A program made the position numbers and the translations under genes. Below, piece after piece: positions 34,500 to 43,668 of a stretch of 64,000 nucleotides of DNA. Below the pieces are notes generated by a model that was not told the DNA's origin, searched no databases, and was given only the letters and a program-made list of their open reading frames with translations. Source of the stretch: an uncultured Desulfosporosinus sp. (GTDB lineage: Bacteria > Bacillota > Desulfitobacteriia > Desulfitobacteriales > Desulfitobacteriaceae); assembly GCA_927405585.1 (NCBI GenBank), contig CAKMJS010000011.1:27627-91626 (forward strand). Reading direction: 5' to 3'. Position 1 is the first letter of the stretch. The number at the start of each line of letters is the position of its first letter.

Positions 34500-35696
34500 A
34501 TGGAAGATGTAGTTATCGTATCAGCAACCCGGACAGCAGTAGGTAAGATTGGTGGAGCCCTTAAAAACGTTTTGCCAGAGGATTTAGGCGCCTTTGTAAT
34601 TCGGGAGGCACTCAAACGCATCGGCCAAGAGATAGAAAAGCTGGATGAAGTAATTCTCGGTCATGCTAAGCAAAGTGCTGATAATCCCAATATTGCCCGT
34701 TTAAGTGCACTTATTGCGGGATTATCCGTGGAAGTGCCTAGTTACACGGTTCATCGACAGTGTGGATCGGGGATGCAGGCAATACTCAATGGATCACACC
34801 AGATTGCTTTGGGTTTAAATGACACGGTTGTCGTCGGAGGGGTTGAGTCTATGAGTACAGCCCCTTACTACAATCGTCAAGTCCGGTTTGGAGCAAATGC
34901 CGGAAATGTTTTATTACTAGACCCAAATACTGAGAGCCAGCCTCGTTCTCAACCTGCGAATGAGTACGGAGAATTGACGATGGGTATGACTGCCGAAAAT
35001 TTAGCCGTTAAGTACAACATTAGTAGGCTGGAACAAGATGAGTTTGCATTACAGAGCCAAAAGCGAGCTTTTTCAGCGATTGAGTTGGGTAAATTCAAGG
35101 AAGAAATTGCTCCTTTTCCAATTCCTAAACGCAAGGGTGAAACGACTTATTTTGACGTTGATGAACACCCCCGAAAGACTACTATAGAAGCATTAAGCGC
35201 ACTTAAGCCAGCCTTTAAACAAAACGGTACAGTTACAGCCGGAAATTCCTCAGGACGAAACGATGGAGCCTCTGCTTTAATTTTGATGTCTGCCAATAAA
35301 GCAAAAGATTTGGGAATCAAACCATGGGCAAGGATCATCTCTGAAGGGGTCTCGGGTGTTTCCCCAGAAATTATGGGCATCGGGCCCGTAAGCGCAACGA
35401 GACAAGCCTTGACCAGGGCAGGCTTGACGCTGGATAATATTGATTTGATAGAGTTGAACGAGGCTTTTGCTGCTCAATCTTTGGCAGTACTCAAGGATCT
35501 GGGCTTAGGTACTGAAAAAGTCAACGTAAATGGTGGCGCAATTGCCCTTGGACACCCTATCGGAAATACTGGAGCTCGAATTGTAGTATCGCTCTTACAT
35601 GAAATGAGACGACGTCAAGCGCGTTATGGTTTGGCAACACTCTGTATTGCTGGAGGTCAAGGCTTGGCAATGATTATAGAAAATATAATTGACTAG
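34500..35696 (+). CDS. Thiolase (acetyl-CoA C-acetyltransferase type)
   Basis: This 398-residue thiolase cleaves 3-oxoacyl-CoA to acetyl-CoA and a shortened acyl-CoA. The nucleophilic Cys is in VHRQCGSGMQAI, the His in IALGHPIGNTGARI and the second Cys in LCIAGGQGLAM. GGGGGAG precedes the ATG. With the three preceding enzymes it makes a complete path from crotonyl-CoA to two acetyl-CoA. Confidence 0.92.
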   Translation: MEDVVIVSATRTAVGKIGGALKNVLPEDLGAFVIREALKRIGQEIEKLDEVILGHAKQSADNPNIARLSALIAGLSVEVPSYTVHRQCGSGMQAILNGSHQIALGLNDTVVVGGVESMSTAPYYNRQVRFGANAGNVLLLDPNTESQPRSQPANEYGELTMGMTAENLAVKYNISRLEQDEFALQSQKRAFSAIELGKFKEEIAPFPIPKRKGETTYFDVDEHPRKTTIEALSALKPAFKQNGTVTAGNSSGRNDGASALILMSANKAKDLGIKPWARIISEGVSGVSPEIMGIGPVSATRQALTRAGLTLDNIDLIELNEAFAAQSLAVLKDLGLGTEKVNVNGGAIALGHPIGNTGARIVVSLLHEMRRRQARYGLATLCIAGGQGLAMIIENIID

Positions 35697-35757
35697 AGTC
35701 CACTTCAGATATGAGTGAGTGGTAAGACTTTGGTAGCAGCGATAGGGGGGGATAGCG

Positions 35758-36150
35758 ATGGATCTAGATTTCCTTGAGTCAGGGAATGTATGGAAATACC
35801 TTGGTATGAAAATAGTGCGTGATTTGGAAGGGCGACCTGGGGTGCATGTCAAAAATACTGACAATCTGAGGCAAATATACGGAGGCATGCATGGAGGGAT
35901 CATCTCAACCGCTGTAGATGCCGCTGCTGCAGTAACAGTTAATGAGGCAGTTGGCAAAGATTACGCGGCTTCAACCGTGGAATTAAAAGTAAACTATTTG
36001 TTACCCGTGGTAGACTCAGATATATTTGTCTATGCTAAGATTGTAAAAAAAGGAAAACAGCTTATCGTGACAACAGTCGAAGTTTTGGACAATCGATCAA
36101 ATGTTGTGGCAATTGGTATTGTGACCTATATGCTCAAGCAAATAGGTTAA
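35758..36150 (+). CDS. PaaI-type hotdog thioesterase, copy 1
   Basis: This 130-residue hotdog-fold protein has the PaaI-type stretch RQIYGGMHGGIISTAVDAAAAVTVN, with the HGG motif and an Asp in the central helix. It probably hydrolyses stalled acyl-CoA in the pathway. A very similar copy lies at 58673, in the glutaconyl-CoA decarboxylase cluster. GGGGGG lies just before the ATG. It is the last gene before a terminator. Confidence 0.85.
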   Translation: MDLDFLESGNVWKYLGMKIVRDLEGRPGVHVKNTDNLRQIYGGMHGGIISTAVDAAAAVTVNEAVGKDYAASTVELKVNYLLPVVDSDIFVYAKIVKKGKQLIVTTVEVLDNRSNVVAIGIVTYMLKQIG

Positions 36151-36219
36151 CTCGTTAACTATTATATTTAGGGATAGAGGATTTTGAAGAGGACTCTACT
36201 AATAGGATGGTTAATAGCT

Positions 36220-36257
36220 AACCCGCTGTGTTGAATTAAGTCGACATAGCGGGTTTT
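36220..36257 (+). terminator. Terminator of the beta-oxidation operon
   Basis: AACCCGCT (36220-36227) pairs with AGCGGGTT (36248-36255), extended inward by TGT/ACA pairs, followed by TTTTGC. It lies 70 bp after the thioesterase stop. Confidence 0.75.
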
Positions 36258-36302
36258 GCTAATTATAATAAACTAAACTGTTAAAGGAGTAGAGGTGTAG
36301 TT

Positions 36303-37280
36303 ATGCCAAAAGAATTAACACACTGGCATATTGCTCATGCAGCTTTGCGAAGGGGAGTCACTACTCAAGTTAGAAAAATTATCAACTGCAACCCTGCAAT
36401 GTATTATTTTGGCGCCATCGCCCACGACATTGCCTTTTATGATTTATCGAAGCCCACTGAAGCGAACCTTGAAAGAAGGGCAAACCAACTCCATGGAGTG
36501 AATGGAGAGAATACCTTGGAGCCAATAATCGAAATGATGGAGAGGGCACTATCTCAGAACCATCAAGACACCCAACTGGCTTTCCTGCTAGGCATGTTGA
36601 CACACTTTGTAGCGGATAGTACCTTCCATCCCATGGTTTATTATATGAGTGGGAATTATTTTGCGGTGGACGCAGAGGAACGGGAGAAGGCGGTGTTTCG
36701 TCATCGTTTGTTAGAGACGGCGATTGATCGTTGGTTAGAGGTCGCTGATCCGATCGATTATCCGTTGAACTTGATGGATCTATGGCGTGACACAGGCAAA
36801 GCAGGACGACAAGCGTTTGAATTACTGGAAGGGTATTGTGCGAAGCTGGGAGATAAACATAGCTTGGCGCATTTTGAGAAGGCATGGCGGAATTATCGTT
36901 TATTACAAACAGCGTTTCGTTGGTCTACCCCACGGCGTATTTTAGCTTTCTACGGCCGTTTGGGGCATCCCTGGGTTGAAAAATATGAAGCTTTATTCTA
37001 CACTCAGCCGCTGAATTTAGCGTTTTTCGATGCAAATTTAGATTGGCTACATCCTGTAACCGGTGAACTCCATCAGATGACCTGGCATAAGCTGTATGAT
37101 ATAAGTGTTGAAAAGGTTATTTCGATGTTTGATTTATTAAATTCTGAAGCTATTGAACAATGGCCGCAACTTCTGAGTGAGCTTCAACCACTGTCCCTAG
37201 ACAGCGGCCTACCCCTAGTACCGGTCACTCAGATGAAATATTTCCGCACGGAGCCCATTGAACAACGTTTGCGGGTATAA
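36303..37280 (+). CDS. Zinc-dependent phospholipase C-domain protein
   Basis: This 325-residue protein begins ELTHWHIAHAAL and has YYFGAIAHDIAFYDL and LAFLLGMLTHFVADSTFHPMVYYMSG. The His/Asp motifs resemble the zinc ligands of the Zn_dep_PLPC (S1-P1 nuclease/phospholipase C fold) family. No signal peptide is seen, so a secreted phospholipase role is unlikely. AAAGGAG precedes the ATG. The role is unknown. It stands alone between two terminators. Confidence 0.75.
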   Translation: MPKELTHWHIAHAALRRGVTTQVRKIINCNPAMYYFGAIAHDIAFYDLSKPTEANLERRANQLHGVNGENTLEPIIEMMERALSQNHQDTQLAFLLGMLTHFVADSTFHPMVYYMSGNYFAVDAEEREKAVFRHRLLETAIDRWLEVADPIDYPLNLMDLWRDTGKAGRQAFELLEGYCAKLGDKHSLAHFEKAWRNYRLLQTAFRWSTPRRILAFYGRLGHPWVEKYEALFYTQPLNLAFFDANLDWLHPVTGELHQMTWHKLYDISVEKVISMFDLLNSEAIEQWPQLLSELQPLSLDSGLPLVPVTQMKYFRTEPIEQRLRV

Positions 37281-37291
37281 TAAAAAGAGAA

Positions 37292-37312
37292 ACTCCGAGA
37301 AAACCTCGGAGT
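37292..37312 (-). terminator. Terminator of the leftward small-gene pair
   Basis: ACTCCGAG and CTCGGAGT form a perfect 8-bp stem with a 5-nt loop. On the minus strand a T-rich tail (TTTCTCTTTTT) follows, 22 bp past the stop of the gene at 37334. It may also stop transcription coming from the left. Confidence 0.75.
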
Positions 37313-37333
37313 GTCCGTTCACTATCGAAATTG

Positions 37334-37528
37334 TTATTCTGGATAGTTCAGGTTAGGATCGCTCATCATATCATCGTCTTCAAGTTCGTCTGAACAGCAG
37401 CACCCTCGTGATACAATAGAAAGGCCGTACCTTTCAGATTTTCGCCCCAGTAAAAAAGCGCCAACGAGGCTGAGAACAAAGAGAGTTCCGTGTCCGTGAC
37501 CATGGTAGGGTCTTTGATTGAAAAACAT
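37334..37528 (-). CDS. Small single-span protein with a CCC motif
   Basis: This 64-residue product is supported by AAAGGAGG about 8 nt before the ATG. It has a His/Gly-rich start (PYHGHGHG), one hydrophobic helix (TLFVLSLVGAFLLG), then SRGCCCSDELEDDDMM. The Cys triplet beside an acidic tail could bind metal or be lipid-modified, but this is speculation. It shares no recognised family. A frame-shifted overlapping frame on the same strand (37366-37581) has no ribosome site and is not used. Confidence 0.6.
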   Translation of the reverse strand: MFFNQRPYHGHGHGTLFVLSLVGAFLLGRKSERYGLSIVSRGCCCSDELEDDDMMSDPNLNYPE

Positions 37529-37599
37529 ATTGGAAATCCTCCTTTCTTTAGTTTATAATGGCTTATTCGAGTCGAATTCATCCCGGAAATATAAGGTAA

Positions 37600-37857
37600 T
37601 TAAGACGGGGTCTTTTGTCCATTACTAGTCGGGTAACGAATAGCAGCATCTAAATAGATATATTGTTCATCCTTTTCTTGGCGCACCATGCCTACAATAC
37701 CGCAATCGTTCGATTCTTCTAAGCGTTGATGGACAACATGTTGATAAGCTCGCTCATCCCAGGGATCCAAAAAATCGGAAACTGTATTGAAATAAGTCTC
37801 TAGGGGAATTTTAAAATGACGATGATATATTTGCAGGGTTGTATCCGATGGACGCAT
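37600..37857 (-). CDS. Hypothetical protein, 85 residues
   Basis: This small soluble protein has AGAAGGAGGAATTC placed just before the ATG on the minus strand. The sequence is rich in aromatic and charged residues (MRPSDTTLQIYHRHF..., VVHQRLEESNDCGIVGMVRQEKDEQYIYLDAAIRYP), with no membrane segment or known motif. It is upstream of the CCC-motif gene on the same strand and divergent from the CPBP protease gene. Confidence 0.6.
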   Translation of the reverse strand: MRPSDTTLQIYHRHFKIPLETYFNTVSDFLDPWDERAYQHVVHQRLEESNDCGIVGMVRQEKDEQYIYLDAAIRYPTSNGQKTPS

Positions 37858-37933
37858 ATGAATTCCTCCTTCTAGTATAGTCTGAGATAATATTAAAAAA
37901 ATATGTGCCGATAACAGGGAAAGGAGTGTGAAT

Positions 37934-38638
37934 ATGAACGAAGAAACCCCATCGAATTTTCATGTGAAACGAAACTTAAGTTGGGTCGATTTGGCGATGG
38001 TATTAGGCGGGATCGCTTGTATTTACGTTATCTTGGCTTTTGGCACGTACTGGTTAATGGAGCGCTTGCCCTATGAACGGATTTTATTATATCTTAATGC
38101 GTTTGTGACTCAATTATTATTTGTACTCTTAGTCTGGACTGTGAAGAGTGTTCGGCACTGGGAATGGTCGGATTTTGGTTTAAATTCCATGGCATTAAAA
38201 AAAGCCCTGCCAAAAGTCTTGGGATTATATGCCTTAACTTGGCTAATCAATATTAGTTATGCGATTTTTCTCTACCAGCATGGATTAACCCCACCGGAAA
38301 CGGATGTCTATTCCAAATTACTAGGACAGGCCACATGGTACACCTTGATTCTGAATCTGATTTTAGCAGGTGTTTTAGCCCCTGTGGTCGAAGAAGTGTT
38401 ATTTCGTGGGGTTATTTTTGGTAGCTTGCAAGCTTATTTTGGAAAATGGACGTCAGCTGTGTTGAGCGCTGCGATCTTTTCCACGCTTCATTTCCAAGCC
38501 TACGGATTTTTCCCTCGTTTTATGTTAGGCATGTTCTTAGTTTACCTGTATGATAAGTACAAATCTCTCTACCCTGCGATTGGTTTGCATGCGTTAAATA
38601 ACATCGTTGCTACATTACTTGCAGCAAGCTTAATGTGA
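37934..38638 (+). CDS. CPBP-family (CAAX-like/Abi) intramembrane protease
   Basis: This integral membrane protein has 234 residues and about 6-7 helices. The family motifs are EEVLFRG (Glu-Glu-x-x-x-Arg), FSTLHFQ and HALNNIVA (His-x-x-x-Asn), which form the putative active site. ATG 37934 lies 7 nt after AAGGAG; the GTG at 37928 is too close. Substrates of bacterial members are mostly unknown. It is just upstream of cmk. Confidence 0.82.
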   Translation: MNEETPSNFHVKRNLSWVDLAMVLGGIACIYVILAFGTYWLMERLPYERILLYLNAFVTQLLFVLLVWTVKSVRHWEWSDFGLNSMALKKALPKVLGLYALTWLINISYAIFLYQHGLTPPETDVYSKLLGQATWYTLILNLILAGVLAPVVEEVLFRGVIFGSLQAYFGKWTSAVLSAAIFSTLHFQAYGFFPRFMLGMFLVYLYDKYKSLYPAIGLHALNNIVATLLAASLM

Positions 38639-38661
38639 TGAGATAAAAGGAGCTTTTAAGG

Positions 38662-39339
38662 ATGAAGCACAGTCAAAAAATGCAGATTACGATCGATGGT
38701 CCTGCTGGGGCTGGTAAGAGCACGGTTGCAAAACGCATCGCGAAACAATTAAGGCTTTTCTATGTTGACACAGGTGCCATGTATAGGGCAATTGCTTATA
38801 AAGCATTACAGAGCAAAATTCGATTAGAAGACGAACATAGTGTATCTCACCTTGCTAAAACCACGGAAGTTATTTTAGATCATTCAGCGGAAGGAACGGT
38901 CTGGTGTGATGGGGAAAATGTCACACAGGCGATCAGGAATCCGGAAGTTTCTCGCGCTGTTTCTACCGTTGCTGCTTATTTGGGAGTCAGGGAACGCTTG
39001 GTTGAATTGCAGCGTAGGGAGGCTGAGCGAGGGGGAGTGGTGATGGACGGGCGTGACATAGGAACCCATGTCCTGCCAGATGCCTCGCTGAAAATCTTCC
39101 TAACCGCGTCGTTAACGGAACGAGCAAATCGCCGGTGGTTGGAACTTGTCAAAGCAGGGAAAGAGGTACTCCTTGAAGAAGTCTCTCATGATATGCAAAA
39201 ACGTGATCAACAGGATACGGAACGAGAGGTATCCCCTCTAGAGCCTGCCCATGATGCCGTCATTCTAGATACTACGGGTTTAAGTGTGGAAGAGATCGTT
39301 GCTAAAATTGTTGCAATGGCACAGGAGGATGGAAGATGA
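38662..39339 (+). CDS. cmk: Cytidylate kinase
   Basis: Phosphorylates CMP and dCMP. The 225-residue protein has the P-loop [53 protein letters not shown] and a [16 protein letters not shown] lid. AAAGGAG precedes the ATG. Its stop overlaps plsC by 4 nt. The order cmk-plsC-ispH/S1 is common in Clostridia. Confidence 0.95.
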   Translation: MKHSQKMQITIDGPAGAGKSTVAKRIAKQLRLFYVDTGAMYRAIAYKALQSKIRLEDEHSVSHLAKTTEVILDHSAEGTVWCDGENVTQAIRNPEVSRAVSTVAAYLGVRERLVELQRREAERGGVVMDGRDIGTHVLPDASLKIFLTASLTERANRRWLELVKAGKEVLLEEVSHDMQKRDQQDTEREVSPLEPAHDAVILDTTGLSVEEIVAKIVAMAQEDGR

Positions 39340-39935
39340 CCTTATATGAATTTGCGAAAGGGATGTTTCGCTTCCAATTTAAGTTGATGCGTTGGAAGGT
39401 CCAAGGTGTGGAAAATCTGCCGGCTGAAGGCCCTGTTATCTTAGCGGTGAACCACCAAAGTATGTGGGATCCTATTGTCGCAGGCTGCAGCATACCGCGC
39501 AGGGTTTCTTTCATGGCCAAAGAAGAATTATTTTCAATACCTGTTATAAGCAATATTTCCCGATCGCTCGGAGCCTTTCCAGTTAAACGAGGGCAGGGGG
39601 ATATGAATGCGATCCGTCAATCTTTGGCAATCTTAAAAGAGGGGCGTGTATTAGGGCTATTTCCTGAAGGGACAAGGTCCAAGGATGGAGAAATCCAAAA
39701 AGGCCAACCAGGGATTGTTCTGCTCATGGAAAAAAGCAAAGCAACAGTCGTCCCTATCAAAATATTTGGGACACGGAGCCTGTTAACCAAGGGCTGGGGA
39801 AAGATTGTTGTTGTGATTGGTAAGCCGATGACCCCTGAAATGTTGCAGGCACCCGTTGGAATAGAAAAAGAAAACCGTAGGGAATGGATTGCTGATCGTA
39901 TCATGCAGGCCATGCTGGAATTGAAGGTTAATTAA
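39336..39935 (+). CDS. plsC: 1-acyl-sn-glycerol-3-phosphate acyltransferase
   Basis: Makes phosphatidic acid from lysophosphatidic acid at the membrane. The 199-residue enzyme has the catalytic NHQSMWDP (His-x4-Asp), [15 protein letters not shown] and [11 protein letters not shown] motifs. It begins inside the cmk stop (ATGA), with AGGAGG upstream. Confidence 0.93.
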   Translation: MTLYEFAKGMFRFQFKLMRWKVQGVENLPAEGPVILAVNHQSMWDPIVAGCSIPRRVSFMAKEELFSIPVISNISRSLGAFPVKRGQGDMNAIRQSLAILKEGRVLGLFPEGTRSKDGEIQKGQPGIVLLMEKSKATVVPIKIFGTRSLLTKGWGKIVVVIGKPMTPEMLQAPVGIEKENRREWIADRIMQAMLELKVN

Positions 39936-40036
39936 GAAAGGGAACACACCTGCGCGAATAATATGCTGCTATTAGCAGGAATTTAGAGACAGAGTAGAGA
40001 ATTAAAGCTTTACGATTTATAGGGAGGTCCTTGGTT

Positions 40037-42148
40037 ATGAAGGTTAAACTGGCGGCCAAAGCTGGTTTTTGTTTTGGGGTCAAGCGTGCCTTGGATATGG
40101 CTGAACGTACAGGGGAAAATTCCCCGTCTGTGTCCCTCGGACCACTCATTCACAATCAACAGGTTGTTAAGCGCTTGGCAGAGCGAGGGATTCAGGTTGT
40201 GAATGATTTGGAAGAGGTATCAGGTGGACAAGCCCTAATTATCCGGTCTCACGGTGTAGGCCCCAGTGTCTATCAGGGGGCAGAAAGTAAAGGGATTCCA
40301 GTGGTGGATGCGACGTGCCCGTTTGTTCAGAAAGCTCAACGATTGGCAGCCGAGTCGACTCAGATGGGACAGCAAGTGATTGTCATGGGAGATAAACATC
40401 ATCCTGAAGTGCAGGGAATTCTGGGCTGGGCTGGGAATCATGCCATACCCATCCAAACCCTTGAGGAAGCCAAAGAGCTACCATTTTACCCGCAACTGGC
40501 CGTTTTAGCTCAGACAACCCAACTTGCGGAAAGTTTCAGAGAGATTGTAGAAGAGCTAAAACTACATACTGAAAACCTCACCGTTCATAGCACGATTTGT
40601 AACGCCACGGCAGAACGACAAAAGGCTGCGCGGGAATTAGCCCAAACCGTTGACGTTATGGTGGTGGTGGGGGGACGAAATAGTGCTAATACTCAAAAGC
40701 TATCGAGTATCTGTGCAGAACTTACCAAAACATACCTGATCGAAACAGCAGAAGAATTAGATGTCGACTGGTTCAAAGGGGCAACAAGTGCGGGTTTAAC
40801 CGCAGGGGCTTCGACGCCAGATTGGATAATTGAGGGGGTTTATAAAAAAATGACAGAAATAAGTGAACTTGATCAACAAAACTCAAACATCGAGACTTCG
40901 GTGGAGGAGCCTACACCTACACCTGTAGAAGCAGAGCGCGGGGTATCACTCCCGCTTGAAGAGGTAGGAGTCTCGGAATTAGATGAAAGTGAAATGGATA
41001 TGGCCAATTGGTTTGAGAGTTTTCAAGATCTTAACGTGGGGGCTAAGGTAACTGGTAAGGTCGTTAAAATTACAAATGATGAGATATTTGTGGATATTAG
41101 CTGGAAATCAGAGGGAGTCATTCCCTTTGTCGACGAAAAAGGTTTCCGTCAAGTACACCTTGAGAATCTTCCCTCAGTCGGAGATGATATTACAGCCATA
41201 GTGATCTGTGTTGAAAATAAAGAAGGACATACGGTTCTTTCCAAACGGCAAGTGGATGAAGAGAATGCCAGGAAACGACTGGAACAACTAGCGAAGAGTA
41301 AAGAAGAGCTTCAAGCGGTCGTCGTTGAGGTTGTCAAGGGTGGTTTGCTCGTTGATTTGGGAATGCGTGGATTTGTTCCTGCTTCTCAATTACAGCTCGG
41401 GTATGTTGAAGATCTAAACCAGTTTTTAGGTCAAACCCTTCGGTTACGGATTATTGAATTTGATCCAAACAAACGTAAAGTTGTTCTTTCCCAAAAGATT
41501 ATTTTAGAAGAAGAGCAAGTTAATAAACGTCGACAGTTACTTGAATCCCTCAAAGAGGGCGATATTGTGTCGGGGGTCGTGAGACGACTCGCTGATTTTG
41601 GCGCCTTCATAGATATTGGTGGAATGGACGGATTGCTGCATGTCTCAGAAATGTCCTATACCCGGATCAAGCATCCCTCGGAGCTACTGAAAACAGGAGA
41701 CGTCGTCGACGTCCAAATCTTAAAGTATGATAAAGCGACTGGAAAACTATCCCTAGGGCTTAAACAACTTAAAGTGAGTCCTTGGGCTCAAGTGGCAGAA
41801 AAATACCCTTTGGGCGCTATAGTTTCAGGCGTCGTCGTACGAATTGTTGCGTTTGGCGCCTTTGTGGGGATTGATGATGGGGTCGATGGTTTAGTTCATA
41901 TCTCCCAACTAGCCAATCATCGTATCAATAAGGTCGAAGAGGTGCTAAAAGTTGGCGATAAGGTGAGTGCTAAGGTGATTGAGTGTAAGCCCGAGGAGAA
42001 ACGAATCAGTCTTAGTATGCGCGAGATGGTCGAAGACGCGGCACGAGCTAATGATGTCGAAGCGATGGCTTCACAACCGGAAATAGAACAAGTTACGATC
42101 GGTGATGCCCTAGGCGAGATCGTTCTCACGGAGAAACAAGAGGAATAG
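40037..42148 (+). CDS. ispH: HMBPP reductase IspH fused to S1-domain protein
   Basis: The N-terminal ~285 residues are IspH, the last enzyme of the MEP isoprenoid path. Its three cluster Cys are seen in AGFCFGVKRA, DATCPFVQKA and STICNATAERQ. An acidic linker (~290-335) leads to four S1 RNA-binding domains (about 335-690), as in short Gram-positive ribosomal protein S1-like proteins. The product has 703 residues. The ATG at 40037 is 8 nt from AGGGAGGT; the TTG at 40031 is too close. This fusion is known in several Clostridia. A large hairpin follows. Confidence 0.93.
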   Translation: MKVKLAAKAGFCFGVKRALDMAERTGENSPSVSLGPLIHNQQVVKRLAERGIQVVNDLEEVSGGQALIIRSHGVGPSVYQGAESKGIPVVDATCPFVQKAQRLAAESTQMGQQVIVMGDKHHPEVQGILGWAGNHAIPIQTLEEAKELPFYPQLAVLAQTTQLAESFREIVEELKLHTENLTVHSTICNATAERQKAARELAQTVDVMVVVGGRNSANTQKLSSICAELTKTYLIETAEELDVDWFKGATSAGLTAGASTPDWIIEGVYKKMTEISELDQQNSNIETSVEEPTPTPVEAERGVSLPLEEVGVSELDESEMDMANWFESFQDLNVGAKVTGKVVKITNDEIFVDISWKSEGVIPFVDEKGFRQVHLENLPSVGDDITAIVICVENKEGHTVLSKRQVDEENARKRLEQLAKSKEELQAVVVEVVKGGLLVDLGMRGFVPASQLQLGYVEDLNQFLGQTLRLRIIEFDPNKRKVVLSQKIILEEEQVNKRRQLLESLKEGDIVSGVVRRLADFGAFIDIGGMDGLLHVSEMSYTRIKHPSELLKTGDVVDVQILKYDKATGKLSLGLKQLKVSPWAQVAEKYPLGAIVSGVVVRIVAFGAFVGIDDGVDGLVHISQLANHRINKVEEVLKVGDKVSAKVIECKPEEKRISLSMREMVEDAARANDVEAMASQPEIEQVTIGDALGEIVLTEKQEE

Positions 42149-42186
42149 GGAGGAAGTGTCTTAGCCGTTCACAGTTGGCCTGTCAC

Positions 42187-42224
42187 GCAAGCACATTTGC
42201 ATTCATCGACGCAAATGTGCTTGC
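42187..42224 (+). terminator. 14-bp perfect hairpin after ispH/S1
   Basis: GCAAGCACATTTGC and its exact complement are separated by 10 nt. The tail TGTCCTCTT is only partly T-rich, so termination may be incomplete or factor-aided. Confidence 0.55.
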
Positions 42225-42278
42225 TGTCCTCTTAGGCATATGAAAGAAAATAACAAGTCAAAGATGCCTTGGATATTT

Positions 42279-42368
42279 TGCGTCAGACAAGGAGGTATGT
42301 TCACCTCATAGCGGGGCTATTAGGTGAACATGCCGACGCAGTATGACACAAAATAGACTGGCATACTG
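42279..42368 (+). other. Structured intergenic element, possible cis-regulatory RNA
   Basis: TGCGTC (42279-42284) pairs with GACGCA (42335-42340). Inside, ATGTTCACCT (42297-42306) pairs with AGGTGAACAT (42322-42331), capped by ATAGC-GGG-GCTAT. A second hairpin CAGTATG (42339-42345)/CATACTG (42362-42368) overlaps the outer arm, so the two could be alternative folds. An AGGAGGT sequence sits inside. No gene is visible in 42149-42460. Confidence 0.45.
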
Positions 42369-42460
42369 ACTGGTTATTTACTTGAATGTGCCTTAAGCAA
42401 AAGGGAGAAACGTGTCTTTAGTTAAGTTCGCTTATTTGTCTGAGAAGGAAGGTGATCCAA

Positions 42461-43609
42461 ATGGCTAAATTGAAACCAACTCACCCAATTGATTTCCCAA
42501 TCATATTTTTAACACTGGCACTCATAGCCTTTGGATTAATTATGGTGTTAAGTGCCGGTGCGGTGAGCGGGTTCAATGCTACGCAAAACACGTATTATTA
42601 TGTTTTCCAACAACTAAAGTGGACCTTGATCGGTTCTCTTTTTGCGCTGATCGCCGTTTTTGTCCCCTATACGTTTTGGCGACGGTTTGCTGGGATTGGC
42701 ATTTTTGTCAGTATAGGGTTACTTATTGCTGTAATCTCTTCGGACGCAGGTGTTACAGCGTTAGGCGCAGCTCGTTGGATCAAAATTCTAGGCTTTAGTC
42801 TTCAACCTTCTGAAATTACTAAACTAGGCCTTGTGCTTTTTTATGCGCATATACTCGATCGATATCCCATCCAGCGCGGCAAGAATTGGCGCATCCCGCT
42901 GGGCATACTGCTGCCGGTTTCGATTCTCATTCTTAGTCTCGTGTATAAGCAACCAGATTTAGGAACGACGATGGTTATCGCCATGACGAGTGCCGTGATC
43001 TTATTTCAGACTGAACTTCCGACGAAATGGTTTATCGCAGCTATCCCAGCGTTAGGGGTTCCACTGTTTTATTTTATTCATGGTTATCAATGGAGACGGA
43101 TTGTTGTCTGGTTAGATCCATGGAAATATGCCTCAAATGATGGCTACCAAATTACAAATGCCGAGATTGCCTTTGGATCGGGTGGTTTGTTTGGGGTTGG
43201 CTTGGGTCGAAGTATGCAAAAATATGGATTTTTACCAGAAAATCATACCGATATGATCTTCGCGATCGTCGGAGAGGAACTAGGCTTATTGGGCGCCTTG
43301 CTGTTATTAACCCTTTTAGTTTCGTTGTATGCTCGCTCCTATCATGTGATTCGTGATTGCCCGGATCGGTTTGGAAGACTCTTAGGTTTTGGTCTGATAT
43401 CCTCCTTAGCGATTCAGACAACCGTTAACCTCTGCGTTGTGACCGGGGTATTACCGGTAACCGGGATTACTCTACCCCTCATCTCCTATGGAGGAAGTTC
43501 CCTTATTATTACCTTGACTCAACTTGGCTTGATCTTAAATATATCCCGTTATCGTAAAAAAGCTCCAGTGAGCCATATGGCAACTAACCTCTCAAAGGTC
43601 TCTGTGTAA
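42461..43609 (+). CDS. ftsW: SEDS-family peptidoglycan polymerase (FtsW/SpoVE type)
   Basis: This polytopic membrane protein (382 residues, about 10 helices) makes septal or spore peptidoglycan with a class B PBP. Motifs include GAARWIKILGFSLQPSEITKL, YKQPDLGTTM, PENHTDMIFAIVGEELGLLGA and PVTGITLPLISYGGSSL. The ATG at 42461 follows GGAAGGTGATC. Sporulating Firmicutes often carry several paralogues (FtsW, SpoVE, RodA), so the symbol is a best guess. Confidence 0.82.
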   Translation: MAKLKPTHPIDFPIIFLTLALIAFGLIMVLSAGAVSGFNATQNTYYYVFQQLKWTLIGSLFALIAVFVPYTFWRRFAGIGIFVSIGLLIAVISSDAGVTALGAARWIKILGFSLQPSEITKLGLVLFYAHILDRYPIQRGKNWRIPLGILLPVSILILSLVYKQPDLGTTMVIAMTSAVILFQTELPTKWFIAAIPALGVPLFYFIHGYQWRRIVVWLDPWKYASNDGYQITNAEIAFGSGGLFGVGLGRSMQKYGFLPENHTDMIFAIVGEELGLLGALLLLTLLVSLYARSYHVIRDCPDRFGRLLGFGLISSLAIQTTVNLCVVTGVLPVTGITLPLISYGGSSLIITLTQLGLILNISRYRKKAPVSHMATNLSKVSV

Positions 43610-43615
43610 ACTCCA

Positions 43616-43655
43616 CTTAAACGGGAATAATAGGAGCACAGAGTCCGTTTTTTTG
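43616..43655 (+). terminator. Possible terminator after the SEDS gene
   Basis: AAACGG and CCGTTT arms enclose a loop of about 24 nt, followed by a run of T. The loop is large, so confidence is modest. It also lies just before the next gene. Confidence 0.4.
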
Positions 43656-43668
43656 AGGAGGGGTTTAT

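Noticed and set aside
36382..36885. 167-codon minus-strand frame opposite the phospholipase C-domain gene
   Set aside because: It is low in complexity (Pro/Ser/Asn-rich), lacks a ribosome site and mirrors the codons of a well-supported gene.
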